Of a DNA stretch of 64,000 bases, positions 36,435 to 45,039 are shown in pieces. The notes under the pieces are model-generated. The model saw nothing but the letters and a program-made list of their open reading frames with translations, was not told where the DNA came from and searched no databases. Source of the DNA: JAOUFP01 sp963801505 (GTDB lineage: Bacteria; Nitrospirota; Thermodesulfovibrionia; Thermodesulfovibrionales; UBA6898); contig CAWDEY010000011.1 of assembly GCA_963801505.1 (NCBI GenBank), positions 124,001 through 188,000 on the forward strand. The letters are read 5' to 3'. The translations under genes and the position numbers were made by a program. Position 1 is the first letter of the stretch, and every line of letters starts with the position of its first letter.

Positions 36435-37689
36435 ATGGTGCATGGAGAAATCTGGACAGTAAAAGAACTTTTTGTTTATCCGAACGAATATATCTACTGG
36501 GGTGTACAGATCGTCATGTATCCTTTCATGACCGGGCTTGTTGCAGGGGCCTTTGTGCTCTCATCACTCTACCACGTCTTCGGCGTCAAGCAGCTCAAAG
36601 AGATGGCCCGTTTCGCCCTTGTATTTTCATTCGCGCTTCTCTTTGTAGCGCCTATCCCTATAATCCTGCACCTCCAGCATCCGTTTAGGGGCATCAACGT
36701 ATTCATGACGCCGCACTTCACCTCCGCCATCGCTGCCTTCGGTATTGTCTTTTCTGCGTATGGGGCGGTAGTGGCATCAGAACTCTGGTTTTTATACAGA
36801 AAACATTTTGTGGAGGTCGCCCTTCCTTTGAAGGAAAAACAGGACAAGGGCCTTCTGGAGTGGTTAAAGTTCTTCGTCTTTTGTTCTCTGACCCTGGGTG
36901 TATATGATATCAGCGAGGAGACCCTGAAAAAAGACGAAAAAGCGATCAAGGTCCTGGCCGCAATCGGCATACCTGTGGCCTGCTTCCTTCATGGTTATGC
37001 AGGCTTCATCTTCGGGTCAGTCAAGGCAAACGCCCTATGGATGACGCCTTTGATGCCTGTCATATTCATCATGTCCGCCATTGTCTCAGGGATAGCGCTT
37101 TGCATGCTCACCTACATCATCACTATGGAGTTGAGGAAGTGGCTCTCATCCAGAAAGAGAAGCGCCGCTCAGCGCTTTGAGTCAAAAGAAGAGCTTGCAG
37201 GGACAGAGGTAAATGTAATCAAGATGACCGCAAAATATCTCCTCATGTTCCTTGTCCTGGCAATTACACTGGAGCTTTTAGACCTGATCTTCAGGGGATA
37301 CACTGCTGTTAAATCATGGGACGTGCTCAGGAGTGTCATTTATGGGAAGGATTTTGTGGATATTTTCATCCTGCAGTACGGGGTAGGAAATCTCATCCCC
37401 TTTATACTCTTCCTGCTGCCGGGACTGACCATCAGGAGGGCAGTCCTCGGAGTGTCCCTGGTACTCTTTGGGGTCTTCATGATGAGGTGGAACGTAGTAA
37501 TAGGCGGCCAGGCGTTTTCTCTCTCTTTCGCCGGATATATGCATTACCATCTGCCGATAATCCCGCATGACTGGGAGACCTTCAAGGAAGGCCTTGGAGG
37601 AGCGCTGCTGATAGGCCTGATGCCGTTTCCCGTTATTCTGGGTGATCGCCAAGATTTTCCCTGTTTTTAACTTAAAGGAAACTCATTAA
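36435..37689 (+). CDS. NrfD/PsrC-family membrane quinone-interacting subunit, small frameshift at the C-terminus
   Basis: About 418 residues with eight to ten transmembrane helices. It starts HGEIWTVKELFVYPNEYIYW, then GVQIVMYPFMTGLVAGAFVL, PIPIILHLQHPFRG and ALWMTPLMPVIFIMSAIVSG, the usual pattern of the NrfD/PsrC family that binds menaquinol and hands electrons to the ferredoxin subunit. The frame ends oddly at 37670 after FPVILGDRQDF; the alternative frame gives WVIAKIFPVFNLKETH and a stop at 37689, which matches the family's last helix. A one-base indel at about 37638-37645 is likely. A strong terminator follows, so cytochrome, ferredoxin and NrfD form one operon. Confidence 0.88.
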
Positions 37690-37710
37690 GAAGCATAAAA
37701 AACTTTTGCA

Positions 37711-37750
37711 GCTCCCCACAGGTCTGCGACCTGCGGGGAGCTTATTTTTT
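37711..37750 (+). terminator. Rho-independent terminator of the cytochrome-ferredoxin-NrfD operon
   Basis: GCTCCCC (37711-37717) pairs with GGGGAGC and the inner CAGGT with ACCTG; one A-C mismatch separates them. The stem is followed by TTATTTTTT (37742-37750). Confidence 0.85.
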
Positions 37751-37771
37751 ACAGGGACCGGGGTCTGAACT

Positions 37772-38290
37772 ATGGCAGTATATGATTACAGCAATATTGA
37801 AAGGGCAGAGGCCTACAGATTCCTTGCTGATTTTTTCCTCACGGCGCCTGAAGAAGACATGCTAAGGACCATCAAGGAGGATTTCGATCTGGAGTCAGAT
37901 GAGACCTCCGAGGAGATCCGCAGGGATTTTGACCGTCTCTTTTCCTATCCTGAAGGAAAGCTTCCGCCTATAGAGTCCTTTTTCCTCACACTTGAAAATA
38001 CCTCTTCTGCAGAAGAAGTCGCAGACATGTATGCCAGAGCTGGTCTTACGATAGAAGATGGATTCGAGCTCATACCGGACCACCTGTACCTGGAGCTCCT
38101 CTTTATGAGCTATCTGATAGAAACCAGTAAATTTGAACTCCAGAAGCTTTTCCTTGGAGAACATCTGCTCAATTGGGTGCCTTCTTACTGTGACGAATTG
38201 CTAAAAGAAGCAAAAACCGTTTTTTACCGTGAAGTAGCAGAGATAACCCGGGATTTTCTTATCACTGAATCTGAAGAAGAGATTGAATAG
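37772..38290 (+). CDS. TorD/NarJ-type molybdoenzyme-maturation chaperone
   Basis: A 172-residue all-helical, acidic cytoplasmic protein. ERAEAYRFLADFFLTAPEEDML at the start and ELIPDHLYLELLFMSYLIETSKFELQKLFLGEHLLNW (interrupted here for length, residues 95-135) match the TorD family, where the E-x2-F-x2-HL-x2-W segment is the conserved core. Such chaperones guard Tat export and cofactor insertion of a molybdopterin enzyme. No molybdopterin subunit is in the window, but the ferredoxin with its Tat signal is just upstream. It follows the NrfD terminator by 22 bp and precedes atpZ by 11 bp, so it may be transcribed with the ATP synthase accessory genes. Confidence 0.7.
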   Translation: MAVYDYSNIERAEAYRFLADFFLTAPEEDMLRTIKEDFDLESDETSEEIRRDFDRLFSYPEGKLPPIESFFLTLENTSSAEEVADMYARAGLTIEDGFELIPDHLYLELLFMSYLIETSKFELQKLFLGEHLLNWVPSYCDELLKEAKTVFYREVAEITRDFLITESEEEIE

Positions 38291-38301
38291 GGGAGATGGA
38301 C

Positions 38302-38532
38302 ATGCAGGAAAAACCTTTTTTTAAACAGCTGATGCAGGCCAGCACCATAGGCATAAACCTGGTTTTATCAACGTTTGTAGGGCTGGCTATCGGCTATGGC
38401 CTTGACCGCCTCTTCCACACCTCTCCCTGGCTTACCATAATCTTTCTGATACTCGGGATCATAGCAGGCTTCAGGGAACTCTTACGGATTGCCAACAAGC
38501 AGGACAATGGATCTGATACAAAAAATACATAG
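38302..38532 (+). CDS. atpZ: AtpZ/AtpI-family ATP synthase accessory membrane protein
   Basis: A 76-residue protein (ATG at 38302 with GGGGAG six bases upstream; an ATG two codons earlier is too close to that site). It has two membrane helices: MQASTIGINLVLSTFVGLAIGYG and WLTIIFLILGIIAGFRELLR (quoted in part, residues 10-65). This is the AtpZ/YqcD-like family found in front of the FoF1 ATP synthase operon, where it is thought to help assembly or Mg/Ca handling. Its last 26 bases overlap the next gene. Confidence 0.75.
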   Translation: MQEKPFFKQLMQASTIGINLVLSTFVGLAIGYGLDRLFHTSPWLTIIFLILGIIAGFRELLRIANKQDNGSDTKNT

Positions 38533-38872
38533 GAATTCCCTGATCCTTCTGTTCCTGCTAGCTGCGGCCTCTGCCTTCATAGAATGGGAGAAACTCCCCC
38601 TCAGCATACTTACAGGCGGCGTCCTCGGTCTTCTGAACCTCAGGGCCCTTGCATGGGGTGTTGAGGGCCTCCTGGGTTCTCAAAGGGCCGGCACAAAGGT
38701 GCTATTTTTCAGCCAGTTTCGGATTGTCATGCTCTTTTTGGTCCTCACAATACTCGTATATCTCAAGCTCGTCAACATCTTCGGGATACTCGCAGGCTTC
38801 ACCGTGGTCTTCAGCATGGTCATCATAGAGGGGCTAAAGTACTCAAAAGAAGAGGGGAAAAAACAGGGCTGA
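38507..38872 (+). CDS. atpI: ATP synthase subunit I (AtpI-like)
   Basis: 121 residues from the ATG at 38507, inside the end of atpZ. Four hydrophobic helices: SLILLFLLAAASAFIEW, LSILTGGVLGLLNLRALAWG, FRIVMLFLVLTILVYLKLV and IFGILAGFTVVFSMVIIEGL, followed by a basic tail. Subunit I proteins help assemble the c-ring of FoF1. The expected atpB and atpE genes do not follow: the next 900 bp hold only repeats and a small unrelated gene on the other strand. So this pair is either detached from the main operon or the operon has been rearranged. Confidence 0.7.
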   Translation: MDLIQKIHRNSLILLFLLAAASAFIEWEKLPLSILTGGVLGLLNLRALAWGVEGLLGSQRAGTKVLFFSQFRIVMLFLVLTILVYLKLVNIFGILAGFTVVFSMVIIEGLKYSKEEGKKQG

Positions 38873-39016
38873 AGAGCCCGGTTTTAACCCGGCCCGCTGA
38901 TATTACTCTGTGATCTGCGGTTAACCGCTTTATTTAGGATCATGGGTTATGTTTTTTCTTTGCGCCCTTTGCGGCTTTACGCGGAAAAATGTTTTTTTAG
39001 TCGCGGTTTATACACC

Positions 39017-39196
39017 TCAGGCTATATCGATTGAGACAAGCGTAAACTTATTTTTGTCCTTGGAGTATAGCACCGCCCGTCCGTCTTCATTTTCATAAAT
39101 AACAATCCCGTCGCTGAACTCCTTCACCAGCTTAAGCTTCATTTTTTCTGTTTTTATCGACTGGCCGCCTTCAACAATTTCGACTTCCGCGTGCAT
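39017..39196 (-). CDS. Small conserved-looking protein of unknown function (59 aa)
   Basis: The ATG at 39196 is preceded by an excellent AGGAGG six bases away, which decides the start. The product (MHAEVEIVEGGQSIKTEK at the N-terminus) is a charged beta-strand-rich protein with no signal peptide or membrane helix: EFSDGIVIYENEDGRAVLYS and KFTLVSIDIA look like successive strands of a small beta domain. I do not recognise a family. It is an isolated gene between repeat-rich gaps. Confidence 0.65.
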   Translation of the reverse strand: MHAEVEIVEGGQSIKTEKMKLKLVKEFSDGIVIYENEDGRAVLYSKDKNKFTLVSIDIA

Positions 39197-39805
39197 AACT
39201 CCTCCTTTTTCCTTACACAGTATTGTCAAAAATTAACCACAGAGAACACTGAGAAAAGATACAAAAAAAGGTTTCACGAAAGTAGCTTCCCTCCACCTAT
39301 CCGTGCTCTCATAGTCTCGTTACTCCTTTTAAGGGATATCCTTTTGGAGAAGAGGCGACCACTGAGTTCACAGAACTTTTAAAGAATCTAAAATTATTTT
39401 TCTCTGTGTCTTCTGTGGTAGCTTTCTGTGGTTTCATGTCTTCTTCCTGTGTTTAAGTATATCATGGTTTTATGACATCAGAAAAAATGCTTTTCAGGAT
39501 GTTGATATAAAGAAAATAATGCGTTGTATATCAGCGGGGAAACTGGAAAAAATATTAAATAATATTTTAGGGAGGAAGTTGCAGGGGGTATAATACCTCA
39601 GCCTGCAGTTAGCGGGGCTGCTCGGCCTCTTTGTCCTCCCTCTTAATTAATTTATATCACGAAACAGGACAGCTGTCAACGCAAATATATTTCGAAAACC
39701 GGCACATATCAGCGCATATTTTTCTTTATGAGGATGCCTGCTGACTGCCCCGGCCTTTTGAGTCATGTGTGATATACGGTATACTTTTACAGGAGAAGAC
39801 AATCG
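39197..39805. repeat. 609-bp gap with 'CACAGAGAACACTGAG'-type inverted repeat arms
   Basis: AACCACAGAGAACACTGAGAAA (39236-39257, first arm) and the opposite-strand version TTTCTCTGTGTCTTCTGTGG (39400-39419) form an imperfect inverted pair about 160 bp apart, with the motif echoed at 39424-39435 (TTCTGTGGTTTC). A related GCGCCCTTTGCGGCTTTACGCGG lies at about 38964-38986 across the small gene. These look like a dispersed non-coding repeat. The rest, 39440-39800, is AT-rich with no gene visible; it presumably holds the promoter of the downstream transporter. Confidence 0.45.
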
Positions 39806-40558
39806 ATGACTGATATTTCAGTAGCAAAGGGAAAAGAGAACTCCGGCGTCCGGCAAGAGATCGTGTTCCAGGCAAAAGGGCTGACAAAGGTGTATCAAAT
39901 GGGCGAGGTGGAGGTCCACGCGCTGCGCGGGATTGACCTGGAACTCTACCCCGGAGAGCTGGTGATACTGCTCGGCCCGTCCGGAAGCGGCAAATCTACG
40001 CTTCTGAACATCCTTGGAGGACTTGACACCGCGACAGAGGGTGCCGTCACCTATCGCGGCAAAACTCTTACGAATGCGACCGAAGCAGAACTTACGGAAT
40101 ACCGCAGGTTTCACGTCGGTTTTGTTTTCCAGTTTTATAATCTCATCCCGAGCCTCACCGCACTGGAAAATGTAGCGGTGGTCACCGAGATCGCGAAGGA
40201 CCCGATGAAGCCGGAGGACGCTCTCGCCATCGTCGGCCTCAGTGAGAGACTCCATCATTTTCCCTCTCAGCTCTCGGGAGGGGAACAGCAGCGGATAGCG
40301 ATTGCCCGTGCGATATCGAAAAACCCTGAAGTCCTGCTCTGTGACGAGCCGACCGGCGCGCTGGATTCAGGGACCGGTATCGTGGTGCTTGAAGCGCTTG
40401 ACCGGGTAAACAGGGAACTCGGCACTACCACGGTCATTATTACCCATAACACCGATATCGCCGCAATGGCCGACCGTGTCATACATCTCAGCAACGGACT
40501 TATATCTGAAGTACAGCAAAACGCGGTAAAAAAGCCTCCGCGGGAGTTGCGCTGGTGA
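39806..40558 (+). CDS. ABC transporter ATPase, LolD/MacB type
   Basis: A 250-residue ATPase: Walker A LLGPSGSGKSTLLN (about residue 53), Q-loop FVFQFYNLIPSLTALENV, signature LSGGEQQRIAIARA, Walker B VLLCDEPTGALD and the H-loop TTVIITHNTDIAA. The GALD/FQFYNLIPSLT pattern places it with the LolD/MacB/FtsE subfamily that energises mechanotransmission-type permeases. The permease starts 4 bp after its stop and the adaptor follows directly: a complete three-gene exporter. Codon use and GC are higher than in the flanking gaps, and the three genes have no frameshift. Confidence 0.92.
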   Translation: MTDISVAKGKENSGVRQEIVFQAKGLTKVYQMGEVEVHALRGIDLELYPGELVILLGPSGSGKSTLLNILGGLDTATEGAVTYRGKTLTNATEAELTEYRRFHVGFVFQFYNLIPSLTALENVAVVTEIAKDPMKPEDALAIVGLSERLHHFPSQLSGGEQQRIAIARAISKNPEVLLCDEPTGALDSGTGIVVLEALDRVNRELGTTTVIITHNTDIAAMADRVIHLSNGLISEVQQNAVKKPPRELRW

Positions 40559-40562
40559 GCAG

Positions 40563-42926
40563 ATGAAGGCGCTTGACAGAAAACTCTGGCGGGACCTCTG
40601 GGAGATGAAGGGACAGGTCCTGGCTATCGCCCTTGTAATCGTCAGCGGTGTAGCGACCTTTGTTATGTTCATCAGCACCATGGACACCCTGAATATTACC
40701 CGTGATGCCTTCTACCGTGACTACGCGTTTGCGGATGTCTTTGCGTCGCTGAAGCGCGCTCCCGAGAATGTGAAGAAAAGGATCACGGAGATCCCCGGTG
40801 TGGACAAGGTAGAGACCCGTGTTGTGGCTGATGTAAAACTGGACATCACGGGATATCCGGAACCGGTCACGGCAAAGGTGGTTTCTCTCCCTGACACTGC
40901 CAAACCGCTTCTGAACAGACTCTTTCTGAGGCGAGGCAGGCTGGTCGCGCCCTGGTCGGACAACGAGGCGGTCGTAAGCGAGACCTTTGCAGAGGCACAC
41001 CATTTCTCTTCGGGCGATACCTTTGGTGCGATAATTAACGGCAGATGGAAGAAACTTGTGATCGTCGGCATCGCGCTGTCTCCTGAGTTCGTGCTCCAGG
41101 TGAGGCCGGGCGCCATAAGTCCTGACTACAAGCGTTACGGTATTATCTGGATGGGTCGTAAAGCCCTTGGAACGGCCTATGATATGGATGGGGCATTTAA
41201 CGATGTGGTGCTGACCCTCGCCAGGAATGCTGATACCGGTGATGTCCTTGTGCGGCTTGACGATATCCTCGCACGCTATGGCGGACTTGGGTCCTATGGA
41301 AGGAAGGACCAGATGTCACACAGGTTTTTAACTGAAGAGTTCCGTCAGCTCCAGAGGAGCGCCGAGATATTTCCCACAATATTTATCAGCGTTGCCGCAT
41401 TTCTCCTCAATGTGGTCATCAGCAGGACAGTGAGTACGCAGCGTGAGCAGGTGGCCGCACTCAAGGCCTTTGGCTACAGCAACATGCAGGTCGGAATACA
41501 CTACCTCAAGCTAGTAACGCTGATTGTTCTGATCGGAGTTGCAGGAGGGACTGCGGCAGGTATGTGGCTTGGCAAAGGCCTCGGCTCTATCTATATGGAA
41601 TTTTACCGCTTCCCGTATCTGAAATATGAACTTCACCCTTACGTGGCTTTTACGGCCGGATGTATTACCCTGGCCTCAGCGATGCTTGGCACCATGCATT
41701 CAGTCTGGAAGGCGACAAAGCTCCCACCTGCCGAGGCGATGCGACCCGAGCCACCGGCCCATTACCGTAAGACAATCATCGAATATCTGATTCCCGCATC
41801 TTTGCTCTCACAGCCCTCCCGTATAATCGTACGCAATATCGAACGGAAACCAATAAAGGCCCTGTTTACTGTGGTCGGCATAGCCTTGGCCTGTGCTATT
41901 ATGATTACAGGCGGATTTTTTCAGGATGCGGTCAATTACATGGTTGATATACAATTTAAACGCTCCCAGAAGGAGGACATGACGGTTACTTTTACCGAAC
42001 CTGTTTCAAGAAAGGCGCTTTACGAACTTGGGGCGATGAGAGGCGTTTCATACGTGGAGGTCTTCAGGTCAGTGCCGGTGCGCATGAGATACCGGCACCA
42101 CAGCTACCGGACGTCTGTCCTTGGCATGGAGCCGGGCAACCGTCTTCATCTGCTGCTCGATATGGACCTGAAGCCGGTCGTGCTCCCGACTTCGGGTATA
42201 GTGCTGACTGACTATCTGGGAGGTATCCTTGGCGTAGCACCGGGGGACATGCTCACAATCGAGGTGCTCGAACAAAACAGGCCTGTTCTGCAGGTCCCTG
42301 TAGTGGCCCTGGTCAAACAATACATAGGACTGATGGGATATATGGACATGGCGGCGCTCAATCACCTGATGCGTGAGGGCAGTGCGATCTCGGGGGCCTA
42401 TATCGCCACTGACAGCTATTATCAGGCAGAGATTTACCGTGAGCTTATCCAGATGCCCCGGGTTGCCGGCACCACGGTCAGAAAAGACGAAATCAACAAC
42501 TTCTATGAAACTCAGGCAAAATCCATGCTTTTCTTCACCTTTGTGGCAACGCTTCTGGCGGGAGTGATCGCATTCGGTGTAGTGTATAACAGCGCAAGGA
42601 TCAATCTGGCTGAGCGGAGCCATGAACTCGCCAGCCTCAGGGTGCTTGGCTATACCCGTGGAGAGATATCCTATATCCTGCTTGGTGAGCTCGGACTGCT
42701 TACCCTCACGGCCATTCCTCTTGGGTTCCTCATAGGACAGGGCCTTTGTATATATATCGCGAAGGCGCTTGAGTCAGATCTCTTCCGCATCCCGGTCGCG
42801 ACAGAGCCATGGACATACTCACTGGCTGCCGCGGTGGTTCTGATATCGGCCGCTGTGTCGGCACTGATCGTGCGACACCGGCTCGATCACCTTGACCTCG
42901 TAGCGGTACTGAAGACAACGGAGTAA
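40563..42926 (+). CDS. FtsX/MacB-type ABC permease with duplicated membrane module
   Basis: 787 residues. An N-terminal helix (GQVLAIALVIVSGVATFVMF) and a periplasmic domain (about 45-255) precede the first FtsX block (FPTIFISVAAFLLNVVISRT, then VTLIVLIGVAGGTAAG), and a second copy follows: helix ALFTVVGIALACAIMITGGF at about 435, periplasmic domain to about 650, then MLFFTFVATLLAGVIAFGVV and the last two helices. This is the eight-helix type of export permease (DevC/'ABC exporter' with duplicated FtsX). It pairs with the ATPase before it and the HlyD adaptor after it. The cargo is unknown: macrolide-like compounds, lipids or lipoproteins are possible. Confidence 0.88.
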   Translation: MKALDRKLWRDLWEMKGQVLAIALVIVSGVATFVMFISTMDTLNITRDAFYRDYAFADVFASLKRAPENVKKRITEIPGVDKVETRVVADVKLDITGYPEPVTAKVVSLPDTAKPLLNRLFLRRGRLVAPWSDNEAVVSETFAEAHHFSSGDTFGAIINGRWKKLVIVGIALSPEFVLQVRPGAISPDYKRYGIIWMGRKALGTAYDMDGAFNDVVLTLARNADTGDVLVRLDDILARYGGLGSYGRKDQMSHRFLTEEFRQLQRSAEIFPTIFISVAAFLLNVVISRTVSTQREQVAALKAFGYSNMQVGIHYLKLVTLIVLIGVAGGTAAGMWLGKGLGSIYMEFYRFPYLKYELHPYVAFTAGCITLASAMLGTMHSVWKATKLPPAEAMRPEPPAHYRKTIIEYLIPASLLSQPSRIIVRNIERKPIKALFTVVGIALACAIMITGGFFQDAVNYMVDIQFKRSQKEDMTVTFTEPVSRKALYELGAMRGVSYVEVFRSVPVRMRYRHHSYRTSVLGMEPGNRLHLLLDMDLKPVVLPTSGIVLTDYLGGILGVAPGDMLTIEVLEQNRPVLQVPVVALVKQYIGLMGYMDMAALNHLMREGSAISGAYIATDSYYQAEIYRELIQMPRVAGTTVRKDEINNFYETQAKSMLFFTFVATLLAGVIAFGVVYNSARINLAERSHELASLRVLGYTRGEISYILLGELGLLTLTAIPLGFLIGQGLCIYIAKALESDLFRIPVATEPWTYSLAAAVVLISAAVSALIVRHRLDHLDLVAVLKTTE

Positions 42927-44132
42927 ATGTATATGCAGGTCAATGTGAGAAGAAGAATTGCAGTGCTCGCGATCATGACGCTTGTGATAGCGGCGGTGAT
43001 ATACGGGTTTATACCGAAGCCTGTTCCTGTCGATGTGGTATCTGTTGCACGCGGACCTCTCAGGGTCACGATTGATGAAGAGGGAAAGGCGCGTGTCAGG
43101 GACCGGTTTGTGATCTCCGCCCCTGTGAGCGGATATATGAGACGTCCGGAACTTTATGTCGGAGACCCTGTGCAACGAGGACAGACTGTGGTTATCCTGG
43201 AACCAGGGCGGTCGAATGTGCTGGACCCCAGAAGTCGCGCTGAAGCTGAAGCAACTGCGTCAGCGGCACAGGCCGCGCTGAACACCTCAGAAGAGAAAGT
43301 CCGGGCTGCTGCAGCAGACGCGGAATATTCCCGGCAGAGGTTTGAACGGAACAGAAAGCTTTTCAGTCGGGGATATATTGCCAGGGACGACCTTGACCAG
43401 GCTGAATCGGACACAAGGCGGAATGAGGCGAATCTCCTCTCCGCGAAGGCGGCAGTGAGAACTGCCCGCGCTGAACTGGACCGTGCCCGTGCGGCACTCA
43501 GATATTCTGCTGCAGAGGGTACTTTTGATCATGCACGGATCGTTGAAGTCCGTACGCCGGTTTCCGGCCGTGTGCTCAGAAAACAGCGCGAAAGCGAAGG
43601 GGCTGTCAATGCCGGTGACCCTCTCATTGATATCGGCGACCCTGCGGAACTCGAGGTGAAGGTCGAGGTGCTCTCTGATGAGGCCGTCAATATTAAACCA
43701 GGGACAACAGTGCTATTCGAAAGATGGGGTGGAGATGCCCCTCTCACAGGGAGGGTGAGGACAATAGAGCCTCAGGCCTTTACGAAGATATCAAGTCTGG
43801 GGGTGGAGGAGCAGCGGGTCTTCGTTATCACGGACATTACCTCGATACCTGAGAGCTGGCAGAGACTCGGGGACGGATACCGTGTTGATGCGAGTTTTAT
43901 CATATGGGAAGGCAAAGAGGTCTTGCAGGTCCCTGCTTCCGCGCTCTTCCGTAAGGGTGAAGACTGGGCGGTCTTCACAATGAGTACCGGGAGGGCGCAT
44001 CTGCGTACTGTCCGTGCCGGACACAGGAACGGCTTGAGCGCAGAGATCATCTCAGGAGTATCTGAGGGCGAGACAGTGATCATTCACCCTGACGATGCTG
44101 TCAAAGACGGCGTCAGGGCAAGGATACGGTGA
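42927..44132 (+). CDS. HlyD/MFP periplasmic adaptor of the ABC exporter
   Basis: 401 residues with a single N-terminal membrane helix (IAVLAIMTLVIAAVIYGFI) as anchor. The order is biotinyl-lipoyl half (FVISAPVSGYMRRPELYVGD), a long alpha-hairpin coiled coil rich in Ala/Glu/Arg (about residues 90-195, with AEAEATASAAQAALN and AELDRARAALRYSA), the second lipoyl half (IVEVRTPVSGRVLRKQ), a beta-barrel and a C-terminal membrane-proximal domain. The ATG follows the permease stop codon directly. A matching TolC-type outer membrane gene is not in the window, so export probably uses a shared channel. It belongs to the same three-gene operon. Confidence 0.9.
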   Translation: MYMQVNVRRRIAVLAIMTLVIAAVIYGFIPKPVPVDVVSVARGPLRVTIDEEGKARVRDRFVISAPVSGYMRRPELYVGDPVQRGQTVVILEPGRSNVLDPRSRAEAEATASAAQAALNTSEEKVRAAAADAEYSRQRFERNRKLFSRGYIARDDLDQAESDTRRNEANLLSAKAAVRTARAELDRARAALRYSAAEGTFDHARIVEVRTPVSGRVLRKQRESEGAVNAGDPLIDIGDPAELEVKVEVLSDEAVNIKPGTTVLFERWGGDAPLTGRVRTIEPQAFTKISSLGVEEQRVFVITDITSIPESWQRLGDGYRVDASFIIWEGKEVLQVPASALFRKGEDWAVFTMSTGRAHLRTVRAGHRNGLSAEIISGVSEGETVIIHPDDAVKDGVRARIR

Positions 44133-44335
44133 AGGCTGCACGCGATTTGACCAAGTTACCTGTTTTTCTGAGTTTCTTTTGACAAAGCATATTCCTGATT
44201 CATACGAGCGAAGAAAGAGGAAACCCGTTAAGAATCCAAGGACAGAAATTGAGAAGGAAATATGATGGATCACTCAGGATTCGAAGCAAAAAAAATCGGC
44301 CATGCCTTTTTTGACTTGAAATGCCGGCCCCTCTG

Positions 44336-44797
44336 TTATCCTTCAGAAAAACTGGAATCAGGGGAAACCACATCATCCTTCGGTTGGACAGCTTTGAAAG
44401 CTGTTTTGAATTTCCGGAGGACCCAGAGCGGAAGAAGCTCAAAGAGAAACCCCACCAGGGTCGCCCAAAAAGCCATAATCGAAAGGACAAACCACGTCTC
44501 TGTACTGCCGTTTTGAATATAGGTCACCACTACATACCACAGTGTAAAAAAGCATCCCCACAAAATCGGCACTACAAACGCCATAAACATCAACAAGCCA
44601 TACGGTTTATTGTCCACCAGCTTCGATATCAAAACGGCAAAAATGAGATAGGGAAGAAAGATATGGTGTCCGTTATACAGATTCTGTTGAAGTGCTCCAC
44701 TGTCATGTCTGACCGCCAGTGAGAAAAAAAGCAATCCCAAACCCCACACAACAACTGGCAATGCAAGAGAAACCTGAAAAAATCTGGATTGTGTCAT
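44336..44797 (-). CDS. Hypothetical four-helix membrane protein
   Basis: 153 residues with four predicted transmembrane segments: FFQVSLALPVVVWGLGLLFF, HHIFLPYLIFAVLISKL, YGLLMFMAFVVPILWGCFFT and TWFVLSIMAFWATLVGFLFE, then a charged C-terminal tail ending in an acidic, Ser-rich segment. I do not recognise the family. The start is supported by a GAGGA just upstream. It is convergent with the HlyD gene and separate from it; the 203 bp between (44133-44335) show nothing clear. It could be an inner-membrane accessory protein of unknown role. Confidence 0.6.
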   Translation of the reverse strand: MTQSRFFQVSLALPVVVWGLGLLFFSLAVRHDSGALQQNLYNGHHIFLPYLIFAVLISKLVDNKPYGLLMFMAFVVPILWGCFFTLWYVVVTYIQNGSTETWFVLSIMAFWATLVGFLFELLPLWVLRKFKTAFKAVQPKDDVVSPDSSFSEG

Positions 44798-45039
44798 TTT
44801 ACGTCCTCTTTCATCTTCATATATCTTTCATGTGATACACAATAATGTCCAGGAACGATCCTAAAAAGACCATAAGTTTTCATGTCCGCAGCTTCAGTAA
44901 ATAAAGGACTGTCCTTATAATGTTACTTTAAGAAGCTCAGGAGGAATTGTCAACTTGAATTTCCTGCTTTAAAACCCCTGATTACTGTAAATTCAGCAAG
45001 TACTCACAGGAACTGCCTTGAATGGGCCTGGTGCGGCCT

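Noticed and set aside
35768..36436. 222-codon minus-strand frame across the ferredoxin gene
   Set aside because: It is an antisense shadow of the ferredoxin; no start signals and Cys/His pattern is a mirror artefact.
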